From assembly GCA_045576855.1 (NCBI GenBank), contig JAZNHG010000059.1, positions 52,768-116,767 on the forward strand: a DNA stretch of 64,000 nt, written 5' to 3'. Source of the stretch: Colimorpha sp045576855. GTDB taxonomy: Bacteria > Bacteroidota > Bacteroidia > Bacteroidales > P3. The notes under the pieces were generated by a model, which was not told the DNA's origin, made no database searches, and saw only the letters and a list, made by a program, of their open reading frames with translations. Below, piece by piece: positions 1 to 9,069 of this stretch; position 1 is the first letter of the stretch, and each line of letters opens with the position of its first letter. A program made the position numbers and the translations under genes.

Positions 1-1044
<1,044 letters not shown>

Positions 1045-1062
1045 ATACGTTTGTTATTTTTG

Positions 1063-1755
1063 CTATAGGTTTATTGACACACCAGTACTCAAGGATAATG
1101 GAGAATAACGCAGTGCACGGATGTCGCGCGGGAAACCGACATAGGAGTATCCCAGTTGAATCTGGAACTTCAGACGTTCGTTTCCCACACGGTAGAAAAA
1201 CTGAGGTTCCAGCAGGGCATGGACATCATTGTCGATACCCGATTCGATAATCCAGCTGTCTGATGCGGCGCTATACACCGAGCCGTTCCACCTGACATGC
1301 GGCCAGAGGGTTCCGCCCTTGAACGAAACACCGATTGTGCTTTTCTCAGACAGTTTCCAGCCATAGTTAAACTGGAGGAAATGGCACATATAGGGTCCCC
1401 GCGCAGACGCCGGATCGGCGTCGATATATGCGTCACCATTGCCACGCCCCAGACCAAGGTATGTCTCGAGTACGCTTTTCTCATGCGGGAAGTAGAGACC
1501 CACAGCCATGTGGGTGTAGAAAACATCCGGCCCATCAAAACTGGCATGCACCTGTGCGGCAAGGTGGTCGGTCAGTCCCGTTGAAATGGTTGCTGCCAAA
1601 CCGGGCTCCGGGTAGAGATATAGCGACGTGGCAACACGTGCATCGCCTTTATGCTCGACCAGCGGCACGTCGGCCAGCTGTGGGTGGTAGACCACGCATC
1701 CCGTCATTGAGAACAGGACTAGCGACGCCAAAAGCAGTTTCGAGATTTTATTCAT
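1063..1755 (-). CDS. Lipoprotein of unknown function lying between frdC and frdA
   Basis: About 230 residues. An ATG at 1755 gives a short signal peptide ending in the lipobox MTGC, so the product should be a lipid-anchored envelope protein. The body is rich in aromatic and small residues in alternating patterns (for example LQFNYGWKLS, IQLGYSYVGF), which suggests a small beta-barrel or transporter-like outer-membrane fold. I do not recognise the family. It lies 18 bp upstream of frdA and about 50 bp downstream of frdC on the same strand, so it is very probably co-transcribed with the respiratory genes although nothing links it to fumarate reduction. Its codons look less GC-biased than those of its neighbours. 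Confidence 0.75.
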   Translation of the reverse strand: MNKISKLLLASLVLFSMTGCVVYHPQLADVPLVEHKGDARVATSLYLYPEPGLAATISTGLTDHLAAQVHASFDGPDVFYTHMAVGLYFPHEKSVLETYLGLGRGNGDAYIDADPASARGPYMCHFLQFNYGWKLSEKSTIGVSFKGGTLWPHVRWNGSVYSAASDSWIIESGIDNDVHALLEPQFFYRVGNERLKFQIQLGYSYVGFPRDIRALRYSPLSLSTGVSINL

Positions 1756-1807
1756 AATTCCATTGTGTTGTTTGATAGGCAAGTGTTGTCTTCTTTTGTC
1801 GGCCGGG

Positions 1808-2794
1808 TTACAGTCCCAGGTAGACCAGAATCGGCACGGCGGCGAACATCAGACAGATGAGCCAGGCATAGGCGATGCCGCATATCTCGATGGCGCGGCT
1901 GTACTTGTAGTTGTTCAGACCCAGGGTCTGGAAAGCCGACGGGAAGGCGTGGCGCATGTGCATGAACAGGGCCACGAAGGTGATGAGGTAGAGCAGCACC
2001 ATCAGCGGATTGTGGAACAGCTCGCGCACCATATAGTAGAAGTCAGGCTCGGGCTTGCTCTCGGGCATCACGCGCCGCAGCGTCTGCCGCTCGTCGTAGG
2101 TCAGGTGGCGTATCCACTTCTGGTCCTCGCTGACATTGCCTTCGTCATAGGCGCGCTGCACGATGTCCATCACACCCAGCCGCTCGCGCAGCGAGGCAAT
2201 ATACTGCTCGGTCTCGGCGTCGGCGCCGTCCTCGTCGGCATACATCGCAGCCTGCTGCTCCAGCTCGTCCAGCATCTCTTCGGGCGTCATGCCATACTGC
2301 TGGCTCAGCTGCACCATCTGCATCATCTCGGGGTCCTGCAGCTTGGCGGTCTCCACCATGTATTCACCTTTGACCCAGCCGATTTTGACAAAATAAAACT
2401 GGCAGAAGTGCATCACCAGGAAGGCGAAGATGACGATGCCGGTCCACATCATGAGCTTCGATGTGCTGTCGGTCTTCGAACGCTGGGGCTCGTGGTAGCG
2501 CCGCTTAAAAAAGCGGTTGTCAGCCGAGCTGACACCGGCCAGGCGGTTGGTCACCTGTAGCCACAGGGTCAGCAGCACATGCAGGGCCAGTACGCCCAGC
2601 AGGATAATCTCGAACACCTTGACAATCCAATTGGTGCCCATGAAGTGGCAGAAGGCCGAATACCAGGCGCCGCCGTCGTGGCGCAACACAAACAGGTTGG
2701 CGGTGGCGTGGAATAGCAGGAAGATGAGCAGAAACGCGCCCACCAAGGCCACCAGAATCTTTTTAGTGATAGAGTGAATTTTAGGCAAATCCAT
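1808..2794 (-). CDS. frdC: Fumarate reductase/succinate dehydrogenase cytochrome b subunit with a large hydrophilic insertion
   Basis: Membrane anchor that carries heme b and passes electrons between quinone and the FrdB iron-sulfur clusters. Translation from MDLPKIHSIT gives 328 residues. Five hydrophobic segments lie at about 13-36, 57-80, 115-138, 262-282 and 303-326, and candidate heme His residues are H29, H72, H129 and H279/H282. Between the third and fourth segments lies a charged Met/Gln/Glu-rich stretch (about 148-250, containing PEEMLDELEQ). From memory, Bacteroides homologues are only about 230 residues, so this loop looks like an insertion of roughly 90 residues. A TAnnTTTG promoter lies just upstream, so this is the first gene of the operon. 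Confidence 0.9.
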   Translation of the reverse strand: MDLPKIHSITKKILVALVGAFLLIFLLFHATANLFVLRHDGGAWYSAFCHFMGTNWIVKVFEIILLGVLALHVLLTLWLQVTNRLAGVSSADNRFFKRRYHEPQRSKTDSTSKLMMWTGIVIFAFLVMHFCQFYFVKIGWVKGEYMVETAKLQDPEMMQMVQLSQQYGMTPEEMLDELEQQAAMYADEDGADAETEQYIASLRERLGVMDIVQRAYDEGNVSEDQKWIRHLTYDERQTLRRVMPESKPEPDFYYMVRELFHNPLMVLLYLITFVALFMHMRHAFPSAFQTLGLNNYKYSRAIEICGIAYAWLICLMFAAVPILVYLGL

Positions 2795-2838
2795 AATATA
2801 CAATTTGTTAATCGTTATTTTATTATCGTTTCGGCCAA

Positions 2839-2846
2839 CAAAGATA
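2839..2846 (-). promoter_or_regulatory. Promoter -7 element of the frd operon
   Basis: TATCTTTG on the minus strand, 45 bp upstream of the frdC start, fits the Bacteroidota -7 consensus TAnnTTTG. It explains transcription of frdC, the lipoprotein gene and frdA. Confidence 0.65.
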
Positions 2847-2941
2847 CGAAAAAAAAACGTATCGCGCCAAAACTTCTGCTCATCAATCCCATATCCAGCC
2901 CGCCGACATAAGCCGACCAGCAGCCAAGCGGCAGGGGTCAA

Positions 2942-3277
2942 CCAGGGGTTTCAATAATATTATCCAGATACCATATCATAGTCAATTACCATTCAACTCT
3001 TACAAAACTAGGCGGTTATAAAGAGAGGGTATAGAGTGGGGTAAGAGAGGGGTAAGAGGGGGTACCTTTTTAATACTGGTTTATAGGCTGTTATGGAGGT
3101 GGATTTTTTCGCCTCGCAGTAGGATTCTCCAGATTTCGCTCCTGGCACTACGCCCCCGGACACGGCCGTCTTTGGCCAACGAGGTCTGTCACGGCAGCGA
3201 CATTATTTTTCGAATCGGTAGCGGCCAGTTCAGGATTTTTGTGTACATTTGCAGTGTACAAACGAAAAGTAAAACTG
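2942..3277. other. Divergent intergenic region with an 11-bp-period array
   Basis: No gene seen between frdC and the symporter. The stretch 3027-3066 repeats the word GGGTAnnAGAG about four times with spacings of 12, 11 and 10 bp. It is followed by TTTATAGGCTGTTATGG, similar to the tail of the array at 52197. TACATTTG at 3244-3251 is a good -7 promoter element for the symporter. Confidence 0.55.
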
Positions 3278-4798
3278 ATGGAACTAACTATACTAGTGTG
3301 TTTTGCACTCTACACGGCGCTGTTGTTCCTCGTCATGTGGCTCACCTCGCGACGCGGAGCACATGGCAACGAGGCGTTTTTCCGTGCCGGACGGCGGTCG
3401 CCGTGGCCAGTGGTGGCCTACGGCATGATTGGGGCCTCGCTCAGCGGGGTGACCTTTATGTCGGTGCCTGGCGGTGTCTATAGCGGCGGCTGGACCTACA
3501 TGCCGCTCGTGTTCGGCTACGTGCTGGGCTATGCCGCCATCGCCTTGGTGCTGCTGCCGCTCTACTATAAGCTCAACCTTACCTCCATCTACACCTACCT
3601 CGAGCAGCGCTTCGGCGTCCGCAGCGAGAAGACCGGCGCCGCCTTCTTCATCCTCAGCCGACTGCTGGGGTCGGCACTCCGCATGTATCTGGTGGTCTTC
3701 GTGCTCTACGAGTTTGTCTTCCGCGCCTGGGGCATCCCCTTCTGGGTGCCGGCGGTGGTGTTCATAGCCATCATACTGCTCTACACCTTCCAGGGAGGCA
3801 TCAAGACCGTCGTGTGGACCGACACGCTGCAGACCACCTTCCTGCTGTTGGCCGCCGCGGCCACCGTGGCAGCCATACTGCACTCGCTGCACATGGATGT
3901 GGGCCAACTGATGCGTGCCTCGGCCGACGAAGGCTACACCCGCATCTGGGAAACGGCTCCCGCCCACCCCAAATTCTGGGTCAAGCAACTGCTGGCCGGC
4001 ATGTTCATCACCATCACTATGACCGGCCTCGACCAGGATATGATGCAGAAAAACCTCACCTGCAAGAACTTGCGCGACGCGCAGAAGAACGTGATGACCT
4101 CCTCGCTGCTCTTCATCGTGGTCAACATACTCTTCCTGATGCTCGGCTCGGCCCTGCTGCTCTATGCCAGCCGCACCGGCTTCGCCCTGCCGGTGAACGA
4201 GGCCGGTGCCGTGGTGCCGGACAAGATATTCCCCTCCATCGCCTTCTCGCTCAGCGGCTTCACGGCCGTATGCTTCGTGCTCGGCATGGTGGCCGCGGGC
4301 TATAGCAGTGCCGACGGCACCCTCACCGCCCTCACCACCACCTTCTGCTACGACTTCCTGGGCTTCGATAAAGAGGAAAGTGAAAAGCAGGTCCGGCAAA
4401 ATTCTCAATCCTCAATTCTCAATTCCCAATTAAAAATCCGCCGCCTGGTCCACGTGGCTTTCGCGCTGCTCTACCTGCTGGTGATCATCGCCTTCCGCCC
4501 CTTCCACCGCCAGTCGCTGATTGACACCGTTTTCGACGTGGCGGGCTTCACCTACGGCCCCCTGCTGGGCCTCTACGCCTTCGGCCTCTTCACGCGGCGC
4601 CGCGCCCGCGACAGCTGGGTGCCCTTCATCGCCGTCCTCTCGCCGGTGGTCTGCTACGTACTCAAACTCAACTCCTTCAGCTGGTTCGGCTATCACTTCG
4701 GCTTCGAGATACTCCTCCTCAACGGCCTCATCACCTTCGTTCTGCTCTGGCTCAGCTCCCTGAACACTAAACACCAAACACTGAACACTGAACACTAA
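3278..4798 (+). CDS. Sodium:solute symporter (SSS) family transporter
   Basis: About 506 residues with some thirteen hydrophobic segments and the SSS hallmarks RAGRRSPWPVVAYGMIGASL near the N-terminus, a central GGIKTVVWTDTLQT and DQDMMQKNLTCKN. It should import an organic solute with Na+; the substrate cannot be told from sequence. The start MELTILV is preferred because it follows the TAnnTTTG promoter by 26 bp. Two oddities are visible. Residues QNSQSSILNSQLKI are encoded by a degenerate 7-bp repeat (4401-4431) lying in a cytoplasmic loop. The C-terminus SLNTKHQTLNTEH is read from another heptamer array that also provides the stop codon. Confidence 0.9.
   Translation: MELTILVCFALYTALLFLVMWLTSRRGAHGNEAFFRAGRRSPWPVVAYGMIGASLSGVTFMSVPGGVYSGGWTYMPLVFGYVLGYAAIALVLLPLYYKLNLTSIYTYLEQRFGVRSEKTGAAFFILSRLLGSALRMYLVVFVLYEFVFRAWGIPFWVPAVVFIAIILLYTFQGGIKTVVWTDTLQTTFLLLAAAATVAAILHSLHMDVGQLMRASADEGYTRIWETAPAHPKFWVKQLLAGMFITITMTGLDQDMMQKNLTCKNLRDAQKNVMTSSLLFIVVNILFLMLGSALLLYASRTGFALPVNEAGAVVPDKIFPSIAFSLSGFTAVCFVLGMVAAGYSSADGTLTALTTTFCYDFLGFDKEESEKQVRQNSQSSILNSQLKIRRLVHVAFALLYLLVIIAFRPFHRQSLIDTVFDVAGFTYGPLLGLYAFGLFTRRRARDSWVPFIAVLSPVVCYVLKLNSFSWFGYHFGFEILLLNGLITFVLLWLSSLNTKHQTLNTEH
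4401..4431 (+). repeat. In-frame heptamer array inside the SSS transporter gene
   Basis: Four degenerate 7-bp units, ATTCTCA, ATCCTCA, ATTCTCA, ATTCCCA, then ATT. It is AT-rich against a GC-rich gene and keeps the frame open. Same class as the arrays at 4761, 26791, 28646 and elsewhere. Confidence 0.85.
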
Positions 4799-4830
4799 AC
4801 ACTGAACACTGAACACTAAACACTGAACAC
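4761..4830 (+). repeat. Ten-unit heptamer array across the symporter-rnz junction
   Basis: Ten consecutive units of the type (T/C)(G/A)AACAC. The array encodes the last residues and stop of the symporter and ends 3 bp before the ATG of the RNase Z-like gene. Units of the same family (AACACTN) recur at 13739 in reverse orientation and at 29531 and 38741. Confidence 0.9.
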
Positions 4831-4833
4831 CGA

Positions 4834-5682
4834 ATGCACATGTTCGTCACCATACTCGGCTCGGGCGCAGCCCTCCCCATCGGCTCGCGCCGCTGCTCGG
4901 CCCAGGTGCTCAATATCGCGGGCTTCAAGCTGCTCATCGACTGCGCCGAAGCCACCCAAGACCGCATCCGATACAACCGTCTGAAGCTGCAGTCGCTCTC
5001 CACCATCCTCATCTCGCACCTGCACGGCGACCACTTCTTCGGCCTGCCGGGCCTGCTGAGCACCATGCACCTCTGCGGCCGCACCGAGCCCGTAGCCATC
5101 GTGGCCCCCAAAGGTGCACGCCAGGTGATAGAGACCACCTTCGAGCTCACCGGCAACCATGTGGGTTTCCCCATCGAATGGAGCGAAATGGACTTCGCCG
5201 AGGGCGAGCAACGCGTCTTTGCCAACCATTGCTGCACCGTCGACGCCTTCCCGCTCGACCACTCGGTGCCCGACTACGGCTTCCGCATCACCGAGGTGCC
5301 GCGCAACACCGCCCTACCGCTCAGCTATGCCTACTGCTGCGACACCGCCTACGACGAGCGGCTGATAGACCACGTGCGTGGCGTCGACCTGCTATGCCTC
5401 GAGTGCACCTTCAGCAACGAATACGAGCGACTGGCCACCGAACGCAAGCACCTCACCGCCGGACAGGCCGGCCGACTGGCACGTATGTCCGACGTACGCC
5501 AGCTGCTGCTCACCCATATCAGCGCCCGTTTCCGCGAACCCGACCTGCTGCTGCAGCAAGCGCAGGAAGAGTTCCAAAACACCGTGGTAGCCGCCGACAA
5601 TATGCGCCTCGAACTGAGCCACCACCCCACCCCACAGCCCTTGCAAACCATTGATAACGAACCATCGGCGCAGACTGAATAA
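4834..5682 (+). CDS. rnz: RNase Z-like metallo-beta-lactamase, apparently lacking the exosite arm
   Basis: Predicted tRNA 3'-end endonuclease of the beta-lactamase fold. The zinc motif HLHGDH (about residues 63-68), DHSVPDYGF, the Asp of YCCDTAYD, the His of KHLTAGQA and HISARF are all present, so the two-zinc site looks complete. Between YGFRITEVPRN and the SYAYCCDT strand only a few residues remain. The Bacteroidota homologues I recall have about 45 more residues here, in the region that includes the flexible tRNA-binding arm. The total is 282 residues with a polar tail. Either this is a divergent paralogue with another substrate or an RNase Z that binds tRNA without the usual arm. The start could be ATG 4834 or 4840. 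Confidence 0.8.
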   Translation: MHMFVTILGSGAALPIGSRRCSAQVLNIAGFKLLIDCAEATQDRIRYNRLKLQSLSTILISHLHGDHFFGLPGLLSTMHLCGRTEPVAIVAPKGARQVIETTFELTGNHVGFPIEWSEMDFAEGEQRVFANHCCTVDAFPLDHSVPDYGFRITEVPRNTALPLSYAYCCDTAYDERLIDHVRGVDLLCLECTFSNEYERLATERKHLTAGQAGRLARMSDVRQLLLTHISARFREPDLLLQQAQEEFQNTVVAADNMRLELSHHPTPQPLQTIDNEPSAQTE

Positions 5683-5690
5683 AATAAATT

Positions 5691-5720
5691 TTGCCATATC
5701 GCAAAAAGTTAGTACCTTTG
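5691..5720 (+). promoter_or_regulatory. Promoter of tRNA-Ser
   Basis: TTG at 5691-5693, 19 bp, then TACCTTTG at 5713-5720. This matches the Bacteroidota -33/-7 pattern; the tRNA starts 31 bp downstream of the -7 element. Confidence 0.75.
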
Positions 5721-5751
5721 CACCCGCTTTTGAACAAAAAAAGCAACGACT

Positions 5752-5841
5752 GGAGAGATGCCGGAGTGGTCGATCGGGGCGGTCTCGAAAACCGTTGACC
5801 AGCTTGCTGGTCCCAGGGTTCGAATCCCTGTCTCTCCGCCA
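5752..5841 (+). tRNA. tRNA-Ser (anticodon CGA)
   Basis: Acceptor stem GGAGAGA pairs with TCTCTCC. The anticodon loop CTCGAAA reads CGA, a long variable arm (GACCAGCTTGCTGGTC) is typical of serine tRNAs, the T-loop is TTCGAAT, and CCA is encoded. Confidence 0.95.
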
Positions 5842-5848
5842 ACAACAT

Positions 5849-5879
5849 GAGGCCATCGTAACGATGGCCTCTTCTTTTT
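5849..5879 (+). terminator. Terminator after tRNA-Ser
   Basis: Ten-bp stem GAGGCCATCG/CGATGGCCTC with a 3-nt loop followed by TTCTTTTT. Confidence 0.8.
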
Positions 5880-5950
5880 ATTGACAATCCGCCTCAAGAT
5901 TCGTTTTTATTTCGTATCTTTGCAGTGTCATTTGGTTACATAGACATAAC

Positions 5951-7123
5951 ATGAAGACACTGAGAACATATCTATTGGCCGTGTTTTGCGTGGTGGAAAC
6001 AATCTCCGCCGTGGCCAACGACGGCACCTACTACACCAAAGGCAACCAACTCGTCCCCCTGCAGGAGACGGACATCAGCGTGCGGCGCGAGGTACTGACC
6101 ATCAGTCTGATGGACAACGGGATGGCCCGCGTGGATGTACAGTACGAGTTCTGGAACCCCGGCGGCGCCAAGCGCCTCACGATGGGTTTCGAGGCCGACC
6201 CGCCGTACAACTACGACTACAAGTTCCACCCCGACGGGCGCCACCCCAGCATCAGCCTCTTCACCGTCGAGATGAACGGTCGACAGCTGGAGTACAGCAA
6301 CGCCGTATGCGTGGCCGACACGCTGCCGCTGACAAGAATCAAAGACCTGAAGCGCTACTATATGTGGGACAACAACTGGCTCTACGACACCGCCAACGCC
6401 GACCCGAAGTCCGGTTACAGCGACCCAATAGATTACGATGCGGGCATCCGTTTCGCCTACGTCTACTACTTCGACGCCGACTTCCAGCCGGGTCTCAACC
6501 ACGTGCATCACACGTATGTCTACCGCATGTCGACCAATGTGGGCAGCCCATTCATTGTCGACTACAAGCTGACGCCCGCCGCCCGCTGGGCCGGGGGCAA
6601 GATTGGCGACTTCACGCTCACCATCCGTGCCGACAGCACAGCCAAGCACTTCTACGTCTTCGACAGCTCGTTTGCCGGCGCCCCCTTTGCCGTCAGCGAA
6701 GGCATGGGCAAGACGCGCCGTGCCACCTGCTACGGCGACCCATGCGCCGAGGTGAGCCTCCGCAACGGCGCCATCACCCTCCACGCCACCGACTTCCGCC
6801 CCACTGGAGAACTGACCATCCGCGCCGTGGGAGTCGATGGATGCTACGTTGGCAAGCAATGTATCGCGGGCGGCACCTACGACCGCTCCGTGCGAATCGA
6901 CTGGGGTCCCTACGATGGTATGCAGTGGGTGCCCGCCGACGCAGCCTTCCGCCAGCGCGTGACCCGCAACCTGCCCTACGCCAACCGCGGCCACGTGTTC
7001 CGCGACAAACGACTGCGCAAATACTTCGAGGGCCTCTGGTGGTACATGCCTGACCCCGACTACAAGGACGACACCTCCGACTTCACCCCCATCGACTGGG
7101 ATTACGTGAGGTATAAAGAGTAA
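5951..7123 (+). CDS. Secreted YARHG-domain protein
   Basis: 390 residues with a signal peptide (MKTLRTYLLAVFCVVETISAV). The bulk (about 45-300) is a beta-rich envelope domain containing EFWNPGGAKRLTMGFEA. The C-terminus (about 325-385) contains RNLPYANRGHVF and a WWYMPDPDY segment, which match the YARHG domain found at the C-terminus of extracellular bacterial proteins. Function is not known for this family. TATCTTTG at 5915-5922 lies 28 bp upstream and supports the start. The stop codon begins a heptamer array (7122-7149). Confidence 0.8.
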   Translation: MKTLRTYLLAVFCVVETISAVANDGTYYTKGNQLVPLQETDISVRREVLTISLMDNGMARVDVQYEFWNPGGAKRLTMGFEADPPYNYDYKFHPDGRHPSISLFTVEMNGRQLEYSNAVCVADTLPLTRIKDLKRYYMWDNNWLYDTANADPKSGYSDPIDYDAGIRFAYVYYFDADFQPGLNHVHHTYVYRMSTNVGSPFIVDYKLTPAARWAGGKIGDFTLTIRADSTAKHFYVFDSSFAGAPFAVSEGMGKTRRATCYGDPCAEVSLRNGAITLHATDFRPTGELTIRAVGVDGCYVGKQCIAGGTYDRSVRIDWGPYDGMQWVPADAAFRQRVTRNLPYANRGHVFRDKRLRKYFEGLWWYMPDPDYKDDTSDFTPIDWDYVRYKE

Positions 7124-7149
7124 GGTTTAAGGTTTAAGGTTTAAAGTTT
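7122..7149 (+). repeat. Heptamer array after the YARHG gene
   Basis: Four units AAGGTTT, AAGGTTT, AAGGTTT, AAAGTTT. The TAA stop of the upstream gene overlaps the first unit. Confidence 0.85.
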
Positions 7150-7164
7150 AAAAGATAAATATAT

Positions 7165-7227
7165 ATGGAAGCACCCGTTTTGAATGCCCATAACGAAGAG
7201 GAGTACCCGCCCATGCATACGGGAGGA
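7165..7227 (+). pseudogene. Displaced 5' end of the AlaX-like gene
   Basis: Encodes MEAPVLNAHNEEEYPPMHT followed by GG, clearly homologous to the first residues MEQEPILNEHNKQEYPPMHT of the intact AlaX-like gene at 7901. Both copies share ATGCATACGG at the point where similarity stops. The copy here keeps GC-rich codons like the host, while the intact gene starts with AT-richer codons (CCT ATT CTT). The fragment is in frame with the following inserted gene, so a fusion product is possible. I interpret it as the original gene start left behind when the gene at 7228 was inserted. Confidence 0.75.
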
Positions 7228-7881
7228 ATGAACAACACATCCTTGATCATAAAACGCATAGTTCTATGCATCGTTATGGTTTTTATGGCATATTCTGTTG
7301 GTGCACAACAAAGGATGTATCCCATTCCCAAAGCTAATTTACAGGAAAACAAGTTCGACAAGAAACTCCCACTTGGGTTCGGAATAGACACTGCATATAA
7401 GTTTGTCTATCAAGTCGAGCCGTCATTTACTACAGAGTATTGTATGACATACGATTCCATAAACAAATCCCTTCTGCTCTGTAAGTCAAAAAGCAAGATT
7501 GGATATGCCATTTGGAATGGGGAAAGCAAAAAAGCAAGAAAGAAAAGATTGACATACTATCGGCTTCCTGTTGACGAAGCCTATGTGGATTCATTACAGT
7601 CGATGTTTTGTGAAATTATCAGGTCTGCGAGTCCTGATTCAAGAAGGTCGGGATTTGATGGCACAAGCTATTTGTTTTATCTGCCAATGGACATATATAC
7701 CGTAGCGGGCGCTTGGGAACCTTATGAGGACTCAAACTGTGGTCGTGCGGTTTGGCTAATGGAACGATTATGTAAAGCCGTTGAAAAGCAAGATAAAGCT
7801 GCCGCCGAACAACTTCGAGAGGAAATCATTGCTTTAACAGCTGCTTTTAGAAGTTTACCAGCAATGTTTTACGTCAAATGA
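7228..7881 (+). CDS. Inserted secreted protein of unknown function
   Basis: 217 residues starting MNNTSLIIKR with a hydrophobic signal sequence ending near AYSVGAQ. The mature part contains several Lys/Arg-rich segments and no motif I recognise. The gene is visibly AT-rich compared with the genes on both sides. It sits exactly between a displaced 5' fragment of the AlaX-like gene and the intact copy of that gene, which marks it as a recent single-gene insertion. The open frame continues upstream to 7165, so translation could start on the relic; the signal peptide argues for 7228. Confidence 0.7.
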   Translation: MNNTSLIIKRIVLCIVMVFMAYSVGAQQRMYPIPKANLQENKFDKKLPLGFGIDTAYKFVYQVEPSFTTEYCMTYDSINKSLLLCKSKSKIGYAIWNGESKKARKKRLTYYRLPVDEAYVDSLQSMFCEIIRSASPDSRRSGFDGTSYLFYLPMDIYTVAGAWEPYEDSNCGRAVWLMERLCKAVEKQDKAAAEQLREEIIALTAAFRSLPAMFYVK

Positions 7882-7900
7882 TAATATACTTCGAATTAAT

Positions 7901-8371
7901 ATGGAACAAGAGCCTATTCTTAACGAGCACAATAAGCAAGAGTATCCGCCGATGCATACGGCGGAGCACATACTGAACCAGACGATGGTGCGCATGTTCG
8001 GCTGCCCGCGGTCGCGCAACGCACACATAGAGCGCAAGAAGAGCAAGTGCGACTACCAGCTGGCCGCCTGCCCGAGCGAGGAGCAGGTGCAGGAACTGGA
8101 GCGCCGCGTGAACGAGGTGATCCAGCGCGGACTGGAGGTCACATACGAGTTCGTCCGCCGCGACGAGGTGCCGCCCGAGGTGGATTTAGGAAAACTGCCC
8201 GACGACGCCAGCGAGACGCTGCGCCTGGTGCGCATCGGCGACTACGACCTCTGCGCCTGCGTGGGCACACACGTAAAGAACACGTCGGAAATAGGCCAGT
8301 TCCGCATCATCAGCCACGATTACAATGCCGACACCGGCACGTGGCGCATGCGTTTCAAACTGACAGAATAA
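7901..8371 (+). CDS. AlaX/ThrRS-type tRNA-editing domain protein
   Basis: 156 residues with HTAEHIL (HxxxH) at about residues 20-26 and a CVGTHV motif (CxxxH) at about 124-129. These are the zinc-binding motifs of the second additional domain of alanyl- and threonyl-tRNA synthetases. Free-standing members hydrolyse mischarged aminoacyl-tRNA; whether the substrate is Ser-tRNA(Ala) or another cannot be told here. About the first 17 codons are AT-richer than the rest, and a GC-rich diverged duplicate of this start lies at 7165, suggesting that the 5' end was replaced during insertion of the upstream gene. Confidence 0.8.
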   Translation: MEQEPILNEHNKQEYPPMHTAEHILNQTMVRMFGCPRSRNAHIERKKSKCDYQLAACPSEEQVQELERRVNEVIQRGLEVTYEFVRRDEVPPEVDLGKLPDDASETLRLVRIGDYDLCACVGTHVKNTSEIGQFRIISHDYNADTGTWRMRFKLTE

Positions 8372-8400
8372 AAAAACAGGCGGCTCGTACGAGTCGCCTG
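8370..8400. terminator. Terminator between the convergent AlaX-like and rplY genes
   Basis: Near-perfect inverted repeat CAGGCGGCTCG/CGAGTCGCCTG with A-tract on the left, which gives a T-tract for the minus-strand rplY transcript. Confidence 0.8.
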
Positions 8401-8421
8401 CTTTGCAAATAGTCGTAAGTC

Positions 8422-9006
8422 TTACTCGGCAGCGGCCTCTTCGCCGTCGCCGGCAGTGGCGCTGGCGCGGGTGCTGAGGACGTTGACCACCTCGCTGCTC
8501 TTCGGGTTGAGGATGCAGTAGTTGTCGGTGGCGATGTCCTGCACGCGGACACGCTGGTTGACGTCGAGGTTGGTGATGTCGATCAACACCTCGCTGGGCA
8601 TGTGGGCGGGCAGAGCCTTCACATTGAGGCGTTTCTGCTTGTAGGCCAGTTTGCCGCCCTTCATGACACCCTTGCTGGTGCCAGTAGTGTGGACGGGGAT
8701 GGACATAACGACGGGCTTGTCGTCGGTCATCTCATAGAAGTCGGCGTGATAGACAATCTCGGTCACGGGATGGAACTCGATGTCTTTCAGCATGGTCATG
8801 TGGTCGACGCCGTTCAGGGTCACTTTGATGAAGCAGGGCTCCGGGTTGAACAGCACGCGCTGGAAGGCGGTCTGGTCGACACTGAACATGTACTGCTGAT
8901 CTTTGCCGTACATGACGCAAGGAACCTTGGCGTCGCGACGCAGAGCCTTAGCATCCTTTTTCCCTACGTGCTCGCGCAGAGCACCGCTCATTGATACTAC
9001 TCTCAT
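8422..9006 (-). CDS. rplY: 50S ribosomal protein L25 (general stress protein CTC type)
   Basis: 194 residues, the long CTC form: an N-terminal L25 5S rRNA-binding domain (ALRREHVGKK-like start, VPCVMYGK) and a C-terminal beta domain (HTTGTSKGVMKGGKL, LNVKALPAHMPSEVLIDI) with an acidic Ala/Glu tail. It lies 63 bp downstream of prs on the same strand, an arrangement shared by many bacteria. Confidence 0.95.
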   Translation of the reverse strand: MRVVSMSGALREHVGKKDAKALRRDAKVPCVMYGKDQQYMFSVDQTAFQRVLFNPEPCFIKVTLNGVDHMTMLKDIEFHPVTEIVYHADFYEMTDDKPVVMSIPVHTTGTSKGVMKGGKLAYKQKRLNVKALPAHMPSEVLIDITNLDVNQRVRVQDIATDNYCILNPKSSEVVNVLSTRASATAGDGEEAAAE

Positions 9007-9069
9007 TGTTGTTTTGTTTTAGGTTGTTAAACTGTTTTATTTGTTATACGGCAGGGTCTTCTGTCCCTA

